Below are positions 34,114-46,610 of a DNA stretch of 64,000 nucleotides, in pieces. Numbering within the stretch: position 1 is the stretch's first letter; the number at the start of each line of letters is the position of its first letter. The notes under the pieces were generated by a model. That model did no database searches, had not been told where the DNA came from, and was given only the letters and a program-made list of their open reading frames with translations. The translations under genes were made by a program, and so were the position numbers. This stretch comes from Siniperca chuatsi (Eukaryota; Chordata; Actinopteri; Centrarchiformes; Sinipercidae), in assembly GCF_020085105.1 (NCBI RefSeq), contig NC_058046.1:11445675-11509674 (forward strand), given 5' to 3'.

Positions 34114-34148
34114 TAATCTGGTACATATACAGTATATGTACCAGATTA
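34114..34148. repeat. Perfect palindrome (17-base arms, 1-base loop)
   Basis: TAATCTGGTACATATAC at 34114-34130, a single A, then its exact complement at 34132-34148. Lies just downstream of the 3' end of the LINE fragment. Cruciform-prone; function unknown. Confidence 0.85.
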
Positions 34149-34189
34149 GTATATGCACAGCTTCACTTGGTACAACATACAACATACAA

Positions 34190-36300
34190 GATACAAGATA
34201 GATTTATTGATCATTTTACAATACAGGGTTATATAATGAGATTTTGTTTACTTCCCTTTATGCTACTCAAAAAGTATATATATACAGTAGATCAGTAAAT
34301 AAATAATAAGTCATAGAAAAGAAAATTATTTTACATTGTGGAGTGCTGAGGATGAATTAAGGAGTCTCACAGCCTGAGAGAAGAAGTTGCTCTGTGGTCT
34401 GGTGGTACGACAGCAGATGCTTCTGGGGTGGGTACTGTCCTTTAGTATCCTTTGGGCTCTGCGCAGGCAACTCACCTCACCAATATCACTGATGCTCGGT
34501 AGGTTGGTACCAATGATCTTCTGAGCGGTTTTAATCACCCACTGCAGAGCCCTCCCTGACATCCCATGCCAGTTTGTGATGTTTCCAGTCAGGATGCTTT
34601 CTATTGCTCCTCTGTAAAAGTTAACAAGATTTTGGCACAGGAATTTTGCCTTCTTAAGTTTCCTTAAGAAATACAGCCATTTCTGAGATTTCTTGACCAA
34701 GGTGGAGATGTGAGATGACCATGTCAGGTTCTCTGTGATGTTGATTCCCAGGAACCTAAAACTATTCACCTGCTCCACCTCAGCTCCATTGAGGTAGACA
34801 GGGGTGTGTGTCTTTGCCTCCTTTTCCCTAAAATCAACAATCAGCTCCTTGGTTTTGCTGAAGTTGAGCAGTAGGCTGTTCTCTGTGCACCACTCTGCAA
34901 GATTGTTGATATCCTCCCAATATGAAGTCTCATCGTTGTTTGTAATCCGGCCGATGATGGTGGTGTCATCCGCAAACTTCACAACAGAGCTGTCTCCATG
35001 TCGGGGCTGCAGTCATGGGTGTACGGTGTGAACATGAGGGGGCTAAGCACACAGCCCTGGGGGGGCTCCGGTGTTGAGCACTAGATTGGGTGGTGAGAGG
35101 AGGTGTGGCCGGCAATCCGAACTGTCTGGGGTCTGTTTGTAAGGAAGTCCAATATCCAAGTGTCTTATACTTGATACTTGTCTCAAGTATCCTTGAGTGT
35201 GGTACTCAAGCCCAGAGTGCTAAGTTTGCCAATCAGTTTGGGGGAGATTGTGTTGAAAGCTGAGCTGAAATCAACAAACACCATTCTGATGTAGGTGTTC
35301 TGAGTGGAGGACAGTGGAGATGGCATCCTCTGTGGATCTGTTGGTTCTGAAAGCAAACTGGTGAGGGTCCAGGCTGGCTGGGATGTTGTTCTTTATGTGC
35401 TGGAGAACCAGTTTCTCAAAGCACTTTATCAGTATGGGAGTGAGAGAAGGTGGCTGTCTTCAAGCAGGTGGGAACAATCTCCTGTGACAGTGATATGTTA
35501 AAAATGTCATCATCATCAGCAACTAGCTGATTGGCACATGTTCTTAGTACACAGCCAGGGATGTTATCAGGCCCAGCAGCTTTACTCATATTCACTCTCA
35601 GCAGGATTCTTCTCACATCCGCTGTGGATGCTGACAGTGGCCGGTCTTCTGGAGGCGGAGTAGACTTTACAGCTGACTCTTTGTCAGGGAGATCAAAACT
35701 AGCATAAAATGTGTTTAGCTCATCTGGTAACGTGGCCTCACACACGATGGGGGCGCTCCTGCTTTTGTAGCCTGTGATGTTTGTAATCACCTGCCACATA
35801 TCTTTGGTGTTGGTGTTGAGATCTCTCTCCAGTCTCTCCTGATGTCTCAGCTTTTCCTCCTTGCTGCCAGCTTTCGGTCTTTCTCTGGCGGTGTTGTATG
35901 CTTCCTTGTCTCCTGACCGAAAGGCAGCTTTTTGGCTCTGAGTAGAGCCCTCATCTCTCTATTAATCCAGGCTTTCTGGTTGGGGAATGATTTTAGTTTC
36001 TTTGTGATCATCAACAAATTTGCTGATGTATGATGTCACTGATGATGTATATTCCTATTCTCCTGGGTGGCGCCCGGTCTGTGCACTCAAAACAGTCCTG
36101 CAGAGCTGCTGTAGCTTCATCTGTCCACCCTTTAACTGTTTTTACTGATGGTTTGACCCTTTTTATCAGCTGGGTGTACGTAGGTAGGAGGAGCAGGGAA
36201 ATATGGTCTGATTGACCAAAATGGGGGTGAGGGAGAGCTTTGTAGCTGCCAGAAATGTACACATGGTCCAGTGTATTTGCTCCCTTGGCGGGGAAGTGGA
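34190..36300 (-). mobile_element. Decayed L2/Maui-like LINE (5'-truncated)
   Basis: Minus-strand non-LTR retrotransposon remnant. From 5' to 3': the end of the endonuclease domain (36262-36011, with GQSDHISLLLLP and KTVKGWTDEATAALQDCFEC); the N-terminal reverse transcriptase region (35799-35416, with KAAGPDNIPG and NISLSQEIVPTC); then the palm with FADDTT and the C-terminal part (34982-34326, with KFADDTTIIGRITNNDET, NSFRFLGINI and YRGAIESILTGNI). The 3' end has short ATACAAG/ACATACA tandem units near 34175-34200, as in L2-like tails. Frames are broken by small indels near the catalytic region and elsewhere, so it is inactive. These motifs fit the CR1/L2 superfamily; the exact family is inferred. 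Confidence 0.85.
34326..34982 (-). pseudogene. Reverse transcriptase C-terminal fragment of LINE
   Basis: Open stretch of 218 codons starting at the FADD catalytic motif, with the downstream thumb-like region of an L2-type reverse transcriptase. It is not a free gene: the upstream RT part is in other frames, separated by apparent small indels at about 34990-35060 (an expanded C run in the PQG region and a lost base before the FADD motif). Part of the element at 34190-36300. Confidence 0.85.
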
Positions 36301-38822
36301 CATGCTGGTGGAATTTAGGTAAAATAGAGGTCTGTTTGATTAAAATTACCAGCTACAATAAAAACACCATCCGGCTGTTTTGTCATTTGACTGCTGATGA
36401 CCTCCTGAAGTGCGTTTTTTAAATTTTTTGGAGGAATGTAAATAAATACAACAGATAGCAGGAATGACATTTCTTTCTGCTAGAAAATAAAAAAATAAAA
36501 TCTCTTTCAGTGTCCATACCATGGTCAATAACAAAAAAAACAAAACAAAAAAAATCAAAGCTAAACACATTGATAGACATCACAATGACACTGGGTGTGG
36601 CATGAAGGCCTGCCAGTCTGAAGCAAGCCTCTTCCTTCCCTGCCTTGCCCCACCGTCCTCCTCCCTCCCTTCACTGAACGTCCTTGTCTCAAGAGCCAAG
36701 CCAGAGAGAGAGAAACAATCATTCAGCCCCAACATCTCCATCCCTCTGCCAGACAACTGTACTGGGCTGAGAGTTGAGAGCACACTGATCCCTGCAACAC
36801 CCCTCCTGAGTGCAGAGAAAGCTTCTCCCTGCATACATAAGTGTACTTCAATAAAAAACATCCCACAGCTTCTCACTATTACATCATCAGCTCACTAACA
36901 TGAATAATATATTCCATGATACTTCACTGGACACACTCCCTAGTTTCTGAAGTTGTCGGTGTGATTTTTTTCTTCATGGCTTAAATGGGAAAAAGGAAAG
37001 CATGTGATAACCAAAACACAGACTTATAATCACAAATAGAGGCAGTGGTGTGTCATAAAGGCTGAAGAGATCATCTATTATTGATGAGTAATGTGGAGTC
37101 CTTCCGGTAAACCCTGCGCTACAAGCATATCTCTCATCCCAGCTTTTTCCTAGAATAGCTTAGATAGCTTTCTATTTGTAAAGACATGACCTCAGCCAAC
37201 TTCAAAACATGGCTCATGCCATAGCATGGAGGTGACAGTGGTACATAGGAGTATAGGAGTATAGAGTTTTAGTGAATTCAAGAGAGACAATAAAGTTTCT
37301 CTCTCTTTGTTCAGAGACAATGTATGAGGTAAATGCAAATCTATCAGTAACTACGTTTGTTTTAAAAGGCAGAGAATAATGTCAAACCAGTGTGACGTGT
37401 TCCTTGACTTTCCATGTTTATTTTTTCCTAATGCACAAACCAGCATTTCACGATAAGGAGAACATAAATAATCAATGAACTGCAGCAGCATGAAACATTA
37501 GCTAGTAGCTACCACAACAAGAGCTTAGCAGTGACTGGTCTTCCTCTCCTTTTCTGTTTCTTTGCACACAGATGTCCATACTTCATCTTTGGTTTTGACA
37601 ATGTGGACTACTGTCTTCTCTAATTTTGTTGCAAGTATTTTAGGGCGAAATGCGTTTTAGACACTCAACTTACTCCTTGCATACGCTTATGTTTTAGGAA
37701 ACCTAAACGCCTACCATGTCAACAATAATAATTTTAAAAAAGGCAAACAGATAAACAACTAAAGGTTAACCAGTATAAGCATTAAAAACACTGCCTATAG
37801 TTTTAACAGGACATAAGCTACGTGTTAGCCGGCAGGGACGTTTGATACTTTCCACGGCACTTTCAATTTCAGCACCTGCATTGCGGACAGCACCCCAAAC
37901 CCACATTTCACATTAAACCGCTGCTGGTCCTGGCAGTAGCTGCCAGAGGATCATTACTTCACACAAACGTTATTATCAAGCTTCAGAGACAGCACTATCA
38001 TTCAGGACATGACCTTCTTAATCATTATCAAACAAAACGTTAGTGGTCGTAAAACCGGGGTTGGTGACAGGTGCCTGTGAACGACTTCAAAACATCTCAC
38101 TTTCCTTATTGTTTTATGACCTGATGCACTGTAGGATGCCATCACTGCATTTCGTACGGTCATCACAAAGGCTGTCCTTACAGCTAATGTTATGTACTGC
38201 TGCTGTCCAGGGAGGAGCTGTACAGTTTCAGGAACCGCAAACAAGCTAGCCCGATACGTGCTATTCTCTACTGAATGGGGAAAACGTCACACCAAACTCC
38301 CTTTACAATCCGTCACCCTAGTAATATCCTGCTATACACAAAAGGAAATGTACGAATCGTAGAATATAAACAATGTTTTTTGGCATTGTGGGGGTGTTGT
38401 GGTAAATTCGGTATATGTTGAATCCACCACACATGGCTTAATTGCAATAAAAGTCCAGGGTTTACAAACATTGGGCATATAATTAACAGCTGCCACCCTA
38501 TTATTCAATTTTTTTTCTGACGAAGAAACAACAGGAATAACCCGGGCAAACCCATTATAAGGGTTAAAATGTCCATGAAGTCAATAAGCTTGGATTAATG
38601 TCGATTTGAAAAATGGCAGTTAAAACCCGAAAAATAAGCTTTATTGCGTTTGCAGACAAGCAAAGTGATATTAAAATATCTGGATTTTAAAATGTCTTTG
38701 AATCAAACAATCCCTCCATATAGGTGGAGTAACGTTACGTATGAGGCTTTAATTATGCTAGCCTAGCTGAACAGCTAACGTTAACGAGGCTACAACAGCA
38801 CATTATCTTGTGGAGCGCTTAC

Positions 38823-38960
38823 CTTATGGCTAAAACTACGCAGCCGTCGAATATCTTGTAAAAGGTTGTAAATTGTCGTTGAGCAGCCTAGCCACACCGG
38901 CTAAGAGAGTTCTGCCTTGCGGGGCATGTCGGTGATGCTGTCAGGGGATCGCCTTGGTCG
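38823..38960 (-). promoter_or_regulatory. ccdc92: Probable noncoding first exon and promoter of ccdc92
   Basis: On the minus strand a good donor (CCATAAG|GTAAGCG) ends an exon at 38823. The sequence just upstream on that strand is locally CpG-rich (near 38880-38970) compared with the AT-rich surroundings, as expected for a start site. No coding sequence is in it. The link to ccdc92 is inferred from strand and position; the upstream end is not defined. Confidence 0.45.
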
Positions 38961-38999
38961 GGTGAGAGGGGAGTGTGGCTGTGTCAGTTTCCTGTCATC

Positions 39000-41155
39000 A
39001 TCTCCCTGAGCTACTAGACAAAATAAAGCGATGCATCATGGGAAACCATGGTAAATTAACGTTAGCTATCTATCTAGCCTAAAGACATTCAGTCACTATT
39101 ATTTCTAATCATGTCATTCAACACTAGCATTTCGAATTACAACTTGAATTCTAACAACATATGAACATATGCCGCAATACAGGTTTCACTAACCTTATTT
39201 GACATGAAATGTTGTAGCGGTTGTCAGGGTCGTGCTACAGTTTTTAGTCACTAGCGTCATCACCATAGCAACAGAATATGTCACCTGTTCAAGAGAGATG
39301 CATTCACGCCATCTAGTGACAGCGCCGGAATATAGCATTGCTGCAGTAAGTCAGACATTTGCTAATTTCTTAACGCTTACTACACTGTATTTAGGAGTCA
39401 GGTTTAATGTCCATCACGTGCCAAACTGCCGCGGTGAAGTAAATTAATGAAAATAGATGAAAGCGGATGAAAAGAGTACAGCTGGTGGACAGCAGAGGGG
39501 AGTGTTGCCCTTCAGTGGCAGATTAGGGATACTACAACAGTATATTGTGATCACTCATTCATACTGTTTTTTAATCTATTAAGTTTTTCAACAAATCCCA
39601 CAGTGATTGGTCTTATTATCTTCATTGCTTTAATTTACCATAATAATCTTTAATGTTTCATATTTTCAATGAATTTATGCATATTAGAAATTAATCTATG
39701 GTAAAATCCTACATTGGATTCTCTAGTGGTCTCTTGTCATTAGAGATTGTAAAGGAATGTGAAACATGGGTCTGATCTTAACAGATTTGTTTTCTATTAT
39801 AATCAAACAATTAGACATTCAGCAACACATGCAAATAGATGTCTGTGTTATTTTGGCTAATAGCCAACAGTACAATGTGCAGTATGCTATTTAAGCCCTT
39901 CTGCCAACACATATGTTTGACTCCTTGGGCATTCTTGCTGCAGTGTGGGGTTACAAGAGCTACTACTGCCTTAAAGCTGCCATAGATATAGGTAGGTAGG
40001 TAAATACACACCCAATATGGCTATTCAAGTGGATATGCATTTATTAGAACTGGTGACAGGTTTGTTATGTCAGATGCCAGACTGCAACCAAGTAAATGTG
40101 TGGGCTTTATCAGCTGTCAAATGTCATAAAATATATCTATCATGCAAAATTTATTTTAGAGAAATGATTTAAATTTGTTTTTAAGAAATGATTTGAGAAG
40201 TCCTGACAGAGTACTGTCTGTCAGTGAGGAACAGAAGTGCCGATAGTTAATGAATAAACCTGAGGGTAATAAATTAAGAACCATATCAAACACAACCTTA
40301 TGGCCAGCATATTTTGTCAGGACAGCATCAGCATCAAAGTGCATTTGCCAAATGTAGGTGTGGTGTTGCTTCCTTAGCAAGAGAAACATGTAGAAACAGG
40401 TAGATATGCCGCAGTTGATAGATGTAATAATGAATCCATTAAATCTAAATTTCACAGTTTTTTTACCCTGTGTTGTATGTTTGATGTTACTCCAGCAAGT
40501 GTATTACGGTTTATTTTTCCAATGTTTTGTGTGTGCGTGTGTGTGTGCGTGTGTGATCACAACGTCTTTTGAATGGTCCTATTATGAGGGTTGAACGATG
40601 AGTGACACATTAATAAAGTTTATTCTATTCCAATCTACACTTCCATACACTTTCTATGCTCAATTTATTCTAATATCTGAATGGTCTGTTATGTATGTTT
40701 ATGACAGTATATGCATTTCATTTGATTTGTTAAAATCTAGTTATAATACATTGTACTATTTACTGCTCCCTATGCAGTTTTCCAGAGGAATAATTCAACT
40801 TTATCTAATCTTAAGTGATATCAGCACTCTTAACTCCTAGTCTGAGGTATGAACACTTGGGAAACAGTAGCCTTTTCATACTGACCCATAATATCACCTT
40901 AAATTATTTCTGGCAAGAGAAATTCCTCAGTGACATAGCTACTGCGTAAAATGATACAAAACAAAAACAAAAGAATCAGTTTTCATTACCAACCTGAGAA
41001 AGAGTCTCACATGTAAAAAGAAAATATCGTGTGGAATAAATGGAATTATTGTCCACCTCTAGAAATGTTATTTTTCGGAAGCAGCCTTTAATCTCTCCCT
41101 GGCTTTGGCATGTTTGTGATAGGGATTAAATTCTTCTCATTTCTCTATTTTTTAG
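39000..41155. other. Intergenic, no gene seen
   Basis: AT-rich sequence upstream of ccdc92. Holds a GT-rich run at 40529-40555. Open stretches are short and show no domain. Confidence 0.5.
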
Positions 41156-41208
41156 TGTTTCTGGCACACTTCCCAGCCGCCTGCAGAAAGCAACCAGTTG
41201 AGCAGAAG
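41156..41208 (+). other. Candidate exon of unknown transcript
   Basis: A 53-base segment between a strong acceptor (long pyrimidine tract ending TTTTTTAG) and a consensus donor (AAG|GTAAGT). Two of three frames are open; neither peptide is recognised. It could be a noncoding RNA exon, part of an unrecognised gene, or chance. Confidence 0.25.
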
Positions 41209-43520
41209 GTAAGTTATCCTCGCCCCAGCAAAAGTGTGGTGAAAAATTATTCCCCAACAGAGACCCCTACCTTACTTGTGATTTGTTTTACTTACACACT
41301 GCTAGGGATCTCCATATATCATAACAGGTAGTAAAGTATAGCTCAGTGAGACAAATCAACCAACTAAAACAAGCAGGATTGACTTTGGACTCCTCCTGTG
41401 ACTCTAACCAGTTTACAGTCGTTGTTTTTTTGGCCTTTGCCTACGGGTGATCCGGTGCTGGGAAGGATCCAGCTGAGGAAAGTCCTTCATACAAGCTGAC
41501 CAAAGCTTCTCTCCCACCTGAGGTGTCCACAGTAGGATTTCCTTTAACAATCTGGCAGACCTCATAAATGTGTCTCTGATTTACAGCTGAGTGTGTCTGT
41601 AGATTGATATTCTGTTTTTTATGAAGAAAGCGAGGAAATACATTCTTTCAAACACAGCCATGCACTCAAAAATGTTCCAAGTGATGCCGTACAGACGGTG
41701 GCAAAGGTGCTGGACATGGGCCCAAAACGTCATATGTTATACTGCTGGAAAAGTAATGAGTGAACTATTAAGCTTTTGTTACAACTTCTGGGCATCAGTC
41801 ACGCATCAATGAGTGTCAAAAAACGAATTTATATCATTTTTGAATGTGTCTCATTGGTATGGTTACTGGACTGTGAACAGATAGCGCAGGTCCTTGTCAA
41901 ATTCATGGAATTACAAATGAATTCTAAGCACATGGCAGCCAGTCTCAAATAGCACTGTTTTACTGCCCATGCTCTGACAAGCTGCCAATACTAACACTTC
42001 TCAGGTTGTAATAGTTTTACAGTTATTATATTGAGGTTGGCAAGGCAAAATGCCTCTAAAACTCTGAAAACCTAATTTAATTTTCCAAGACCTTTTTTTT
42101 ATTTGTCTGTCCAAAGAAAGTCATAATCGCTCAACTGTTGAACTGAATGTGTCATTTATGTGAAAACTTCAAAGTAAGCCACTGACAGTTGCGATGGCAT
42201 TAACTTATTTCAACTTTATAATAATAGTGCATTTAACACTGGATATACAGTATCATAATGTAAAATACAATTGGGCAACATTTTAACCGTAGCTGAATTA
42301 TGTTTTTAGATAATTTGCCATTATAAGATTCCTTATGGATTTATGTGTTTCTGTTGTTTGTGAGCCCCAACCTAAGACAATTTTATATCATTACGTGATA
42401 GACAATAAAGTTTTTTTTAATCTCTAGACACTACAGGCAGTCAGTGTACATGCTTGTGCGTGCTCATACTTACTATCATCACCCCCACATATAAACACAA
42501 GGGTACAGCCTTTTTCATAGGGCTACTCATCATGTTTTAGCCAGATGTTGAGTCTATAACAGACATTTGAATCTTCTCTGTCAAATGGTAAATGGACCCA
42601 GAGACTTTTCTATTTTGATTTGCTCTGTGCTTGTGTGGCATGGAAAGTATTTGTCCTTTTAAGTCCTTACACAGTATCCACAGTATGAATGCCAGTAGCA
42701 TCTGGACTTTATACTGTATGAGGCCATTTGAAAATACAGGGGCCAGAATATGTGAAATGAGCACTTAAAGTAAAGGTTATTTCAACAGCAATCAGCTTCT
42801 CTGACACTGTTTTGTACCTTCCAATTAATTCATGACAAATTTACGAGCTGACAAAACATAGGTGAACACAGAGAGGAAATTATAGCCAACATGTTACATA
42901 GGGCCCACATGGAAAGCCCTGCTATGGAATCGCTACACCACCACTGCCAAAATGTCTCTGCCTTTATTCTGGTAATGAGGGTGGACTGCAGGAAACCATG
43001 CTTTCTATGCAACTAATTTTTATTTTTTTTTTTTACATTTTTTTACAGTCCAGGGAGAGTAGTGTGCTCGATGCCATTTAAAGTGACACTTTAATTACTA
43101 GTGGTTAATGGACCACTAACACCAGACTTTGAAGTGGCTGTAACTCAATGTGCCCGCACAGCCAGCCTCGGCAGGAAAAATGTGTGCCATGGTGTAATCC
43201 TTCCACACAAACTGGTACAAGACACGCTGTGATAAGACACATAACTCAGTTTAAATGAGCTAATGAAATAGAAAACATGAGGGCTCACAGGACAAATCAA
43301 AGGAAAGCAATTATGGCAATAAGCTTTGAGTATTAGTGAGTATTTGAGTAAAGCCTGGATAAGCCAACTAAAATAATAATTTAGAGAATGCAGGGGCATT
43401 TTAAGTAAAGCAAGTGCATATGTCAGACAACTCTCGTTTCATTTCAGATTTCATAATGTAAAAAAGTCACTTTATGGTCTGGCCAAGTGACAATGAAAAG
43501 AAAAAGAATCAAGACATAAT
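41209..43520. other. Intergenic, no gene seen
   Basis: AT-rich, with no domain-bearing open frame and no RNA gene recognised. Confidence 0.5.
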
Positions 43521-43529
43521 ATCAACTAG

Positions 43530-44190
43530 TGTGCTTTATTGATTGATTTATGTGATTTATTTGTAAGGGAACATGCACCATATTAAACATAATGTTACCA
43601 TTTGATGTGTTGTACAGTGACAGAGCAGCACTAAACAAACAGGACAAAAAGAAGTACATCACTCACAGCATGTCAGCAAGAATTGGACAAATCAAAAGCA
43701 AGGATATTTGTATACAGAAAAAATCAATAAAATGAGAGTCATTTGGTTACATTACATTCTAATTTGTCTAAAATTTGCCAAGTTGCATTTAACTTTTTAC
43801 AATTTTTCTTATAATTAAGACTTAGATTCAGATATTCAAATTCAGTATCTATATCAATCTTTTCATCCCTGATGAGAATGTCATCGTATCAACAGCTATA
43901 TAGTGGTTTTGGAGAATCTCCTTCATCTTGCCAATATTAAAACTAACACATTTGTTAGTTTTACAGCTGCTAGCTCAACTGTTTTTTCATGTGTGTATAC
44001 AACAGTGTCATCGGCATACATTTGCAATTTTATCCCTTGACATGGTTGTGGGAGATCATTAACATACAGATTAAATAATACTGGGCCTAACACTGATCTT
44101 TGAGACATCTATGCCAGTGCTTTAGATTTAGAAATAAGAGTGTCATAATTGACTGTATCATATGTTTCATGCTTCAGGCGAACTTGTGTG
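43530..44190 (-). mobile_element. Second LINE fragment (reverse transcriptase remnant)
   Basis: On the minus strand, 44108-43923 encodes SVLGPVLFNLYVNDLP followed by YADDTVVY, the palm-domain motifs of a non-LTR reverse transcriptase. The frame then decays. Downstream (toward 43530) lies an AT-rich tail with TGCATGTTCCCTTACAAATA and an end near CAATAAAGCACAC, consistent with a LINE 3' end. It carries YADD rather than the FADD of the LINE at 34-36 kb, so it is a different family. Inactive. Confidence 0.75.
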
Positions 44191-45040
44191 GTAACGTTAT
44201 GTGCAAACCCTTTTGTGGTTTGCGGTGGATATTCTCCTCTTGGATTATCACACTTTAGTTGACAACCAGAAGAGAAGCAGAAGCAGACATGCCTTTCCTG
44301 GATTCAGAGCAGCCATAAAATCCTCCAGGCTCCTATTTCGACCACCTCAGCCTTCCACTGTGCACCACCATAATCACTGCTATGAGATACAGCTCAAAGA
44401 ATCTCTGTTTTTCCAGAGAAATAAGAGACTGGTTGTAGGTTTTCCATGTTTTCAATAGAAATATTTCATCCTGGTGTCTAGTCACAATAAGGATGAGAAT
44501 TCTGCTGACTTCTTCATTTCATGTGCCCACGATTATCCATCTTCTAACCACTGGTTGAGTATGTAAAGAAGGAATCTTTGGACACTGGAAGTTCAAAAGC
44601 TGAGAGAGCACGTCTCTGAAATATAATCAGTAGAACTGTAAATGTACTCTATGAAAAGGTTACAGAAGCTCTAAAACACTTGCTAGTGCTTGAAATGTCC
44701 TTGTGGCTGTGAGGAATCTATACATATACATGAGATCTATGTAATATGGCTGTGACTCCTGTGGCTCCTATGGTTTTGGCAGAGTAATGTCTTAAATCCT
44801 GCTGTGAGTATGCTGCACAACTCTGTGTCTTTAAAACTGTACTGAGAGTACTGGAATTTGGCATTTATTTCTGCTGGGGGTCTGAGCAGTCACAGTTTAA
44901 TTCTGTGAGTGATGGAGGCCTCTAAACCTAACCCTAACCCAACCTTAAAACACCCATCATTAAACTCTCCCATTTGCACTGCACAAGATGAAAAAGTCAA
45001 AATACTCATCAGGGACCCGCTAAACACATGACCAATGCCT
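44191..45040. other. Intergenic, no gene seen
   Basis: No supported gene. Includes a short telomere-like CCTAACCCTAACCC at 44927-44940, too short to call an interstitial telomere. Confidence 0.5.
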
Positions 45041-45362
45041 CAAGAGTAATTTGACATTTTGGGAAATACACTTTCTTGCCAAGAGTTAGATGAGAAGATT
45101 GATACCACTCTCATATCCATCCAGTAAATACAAGGCTACAACTACAGTAGCAGTGGGTTAACTTAAGGCTTAGTATAGCAGACTTTGTTTATACACTAGA
45201 AAATCCGAAGTGTAAAAACAACAATTCACCATTTTCATGCTAGGCTAAGCTAACTGGCTGTTGGCTGTAGCTTCATGTTTAGTGTATAGATGTGAGAGTG
45301 GTATCAATCTTCTCATGTAACTCTTGGCAAGAAAGTGAATAAAATATTGAACTATTCCTTAA
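45041..45362. mobile_element. MITE-like element, family C (copy 3, shortened)
   Basis: Left part TTTGACATTTTGGGAAATAC followed by AGTTAGATGAGAAGAT; right part TCATGTAACTCTTGGCAAGA and an ACTATTCCTTAA end. The central part is largely missing (about 320 bases against 650 in the best copy). Confidence 0.8.
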
Positions 45363-45677
45363 ATCTATGTAGACGTTGATAGTGGTCAGGATGAGCCTTG
45401 AAGTCCTTGCTGTAATCTCTAAATCTGCAGCAAAATAAGAAGATAATGTTTAATTATATTTCTTGTACAGAATACTAAAATTACATTGCATTGACAGAAA
45501 TGTTTGTGAAACTTGCTTCAGTTTGTGGTTTACTGTGTTTGCTTATTGCCCTTACCCAACCCAGGTATGTTAGACTTCAGCTCCTCTTTCTAGAGTGTGG
45601 AGCTAGCAAGCATTGGGTACATGCTGAAGGATCAAATGCTGTAAATAAACACTGGCTGCTGTTTATACATCTCACAT

Positions 45678-46610
45678 ATGGATTTTAGTGCCTGTGTGAT
45701 CTCCAAAGGCCTTGGGCCCGCTCCAGTCAAACTGGGCGACTCATCCTTTAGCACAGGACTCCAAATAAAACAGAGCTGCCTAGCCAAGCAAAACCCACTA
45801 CAGAGCTATTTTCCACCATCTGTGTGGCCAGACAAAATACAAGGAAACCATTTCAACCCTGAGGCCTTCCCAGATCAAGAAACACTAGATCAGTCAGATT
45901 GACGAAAAGGCCCAATCAACACACTGTCAAGGCCCTTCCTAAAGTTGTCCACTTCCTCTGTGGGGGTAAGTGAAAAGCTTCACCTAACCTTGCACCTCTC
46001 CCAGCAGGAGAGCTGCTTCACAAGCTTAGCGCACCCCACCCTGTCTGAGCAACCTCCCTGAACTGAAAACATTTGCTTTTTAACCAGTGTCTTTTATTTC
46101 TTCCCACCATTTGAGTCAGACACATTTCACCCATATTGACAACTTCTGATTCAAGACCTTCCAAGTCACTTGCCAGGTATTCTCCTTCACACTGGTGCTG
46201 TGTTCAACTATTGCCAATATCTCCCAGAGTCTTCCAGCTGCTCTCTGCCTCCCTGTTGTCTTTTTAGACGTCTGCAACAGGGACGCCTCTCCTCCATGTG
46301 GCTGCAGTGGCAGGGTCCTCAGGGCCTCATGGAGGGACTCTACTTGACTATCCTCTTTCAAAGAGGACTGAACAGGACCACAAAACACCCTAGCCCAGCT
46401 GCTTGGATGGAAACCCAACACCAGCTGAGCTCTGTGAGACCAGTCAGCACAGGAAAGCCACGGATTATGGCCTCCACTGCCACACCATCTTCAGTAACAC
46501 CACTGTCGTCCTTGGCTTCCAGTCCACCCTTATACTCTGAAGAAAGGCTCCTCTGCGACAAAAGTCAGAACATTTCAAGGTCTCAGATGGAAGAAATTGA
46601 ACAGTTGTAA
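45678..46610 (+). other. Candidate two-exon locus, unrecognised
   Basis: A consensus donor (GGGG|GTAAGTG) follows position 45965 and a good acceptor (CTGTTGTCTTTTTAG) precedes 46268, about 300 bases later. The sequence after the acceptor stays open for 113 codons to TAA at 46608-46610, and the sequence before the donor is open to 45899 in one frame. Codons give serine-, leucine- and glutamine-rich peptides with no known domain. It may be a noncoding transcript or chance; local GC content is higher than in the flanks, which lengthens random open frames. Confidence 0.2.

Larger units (their letters stand above)
33438..38822 (-). other. ccdc92: Probable ccdc92 intron 1
   Basis: About 5.4 kb between the inferred noncoding first exon and the start-codon exon. 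It contains the decayed LINE at 34190-36300 and otherwise AT-rich noncoding sequence. The short open stretches at 36521-36898 show no domain. Confidence 0.5.

Noticed and set aside
44927-44940. Telomere-like CCTAACCCTAACCC
   Set aside because: Only about two units; expected by chance and not an interstitial telomere.
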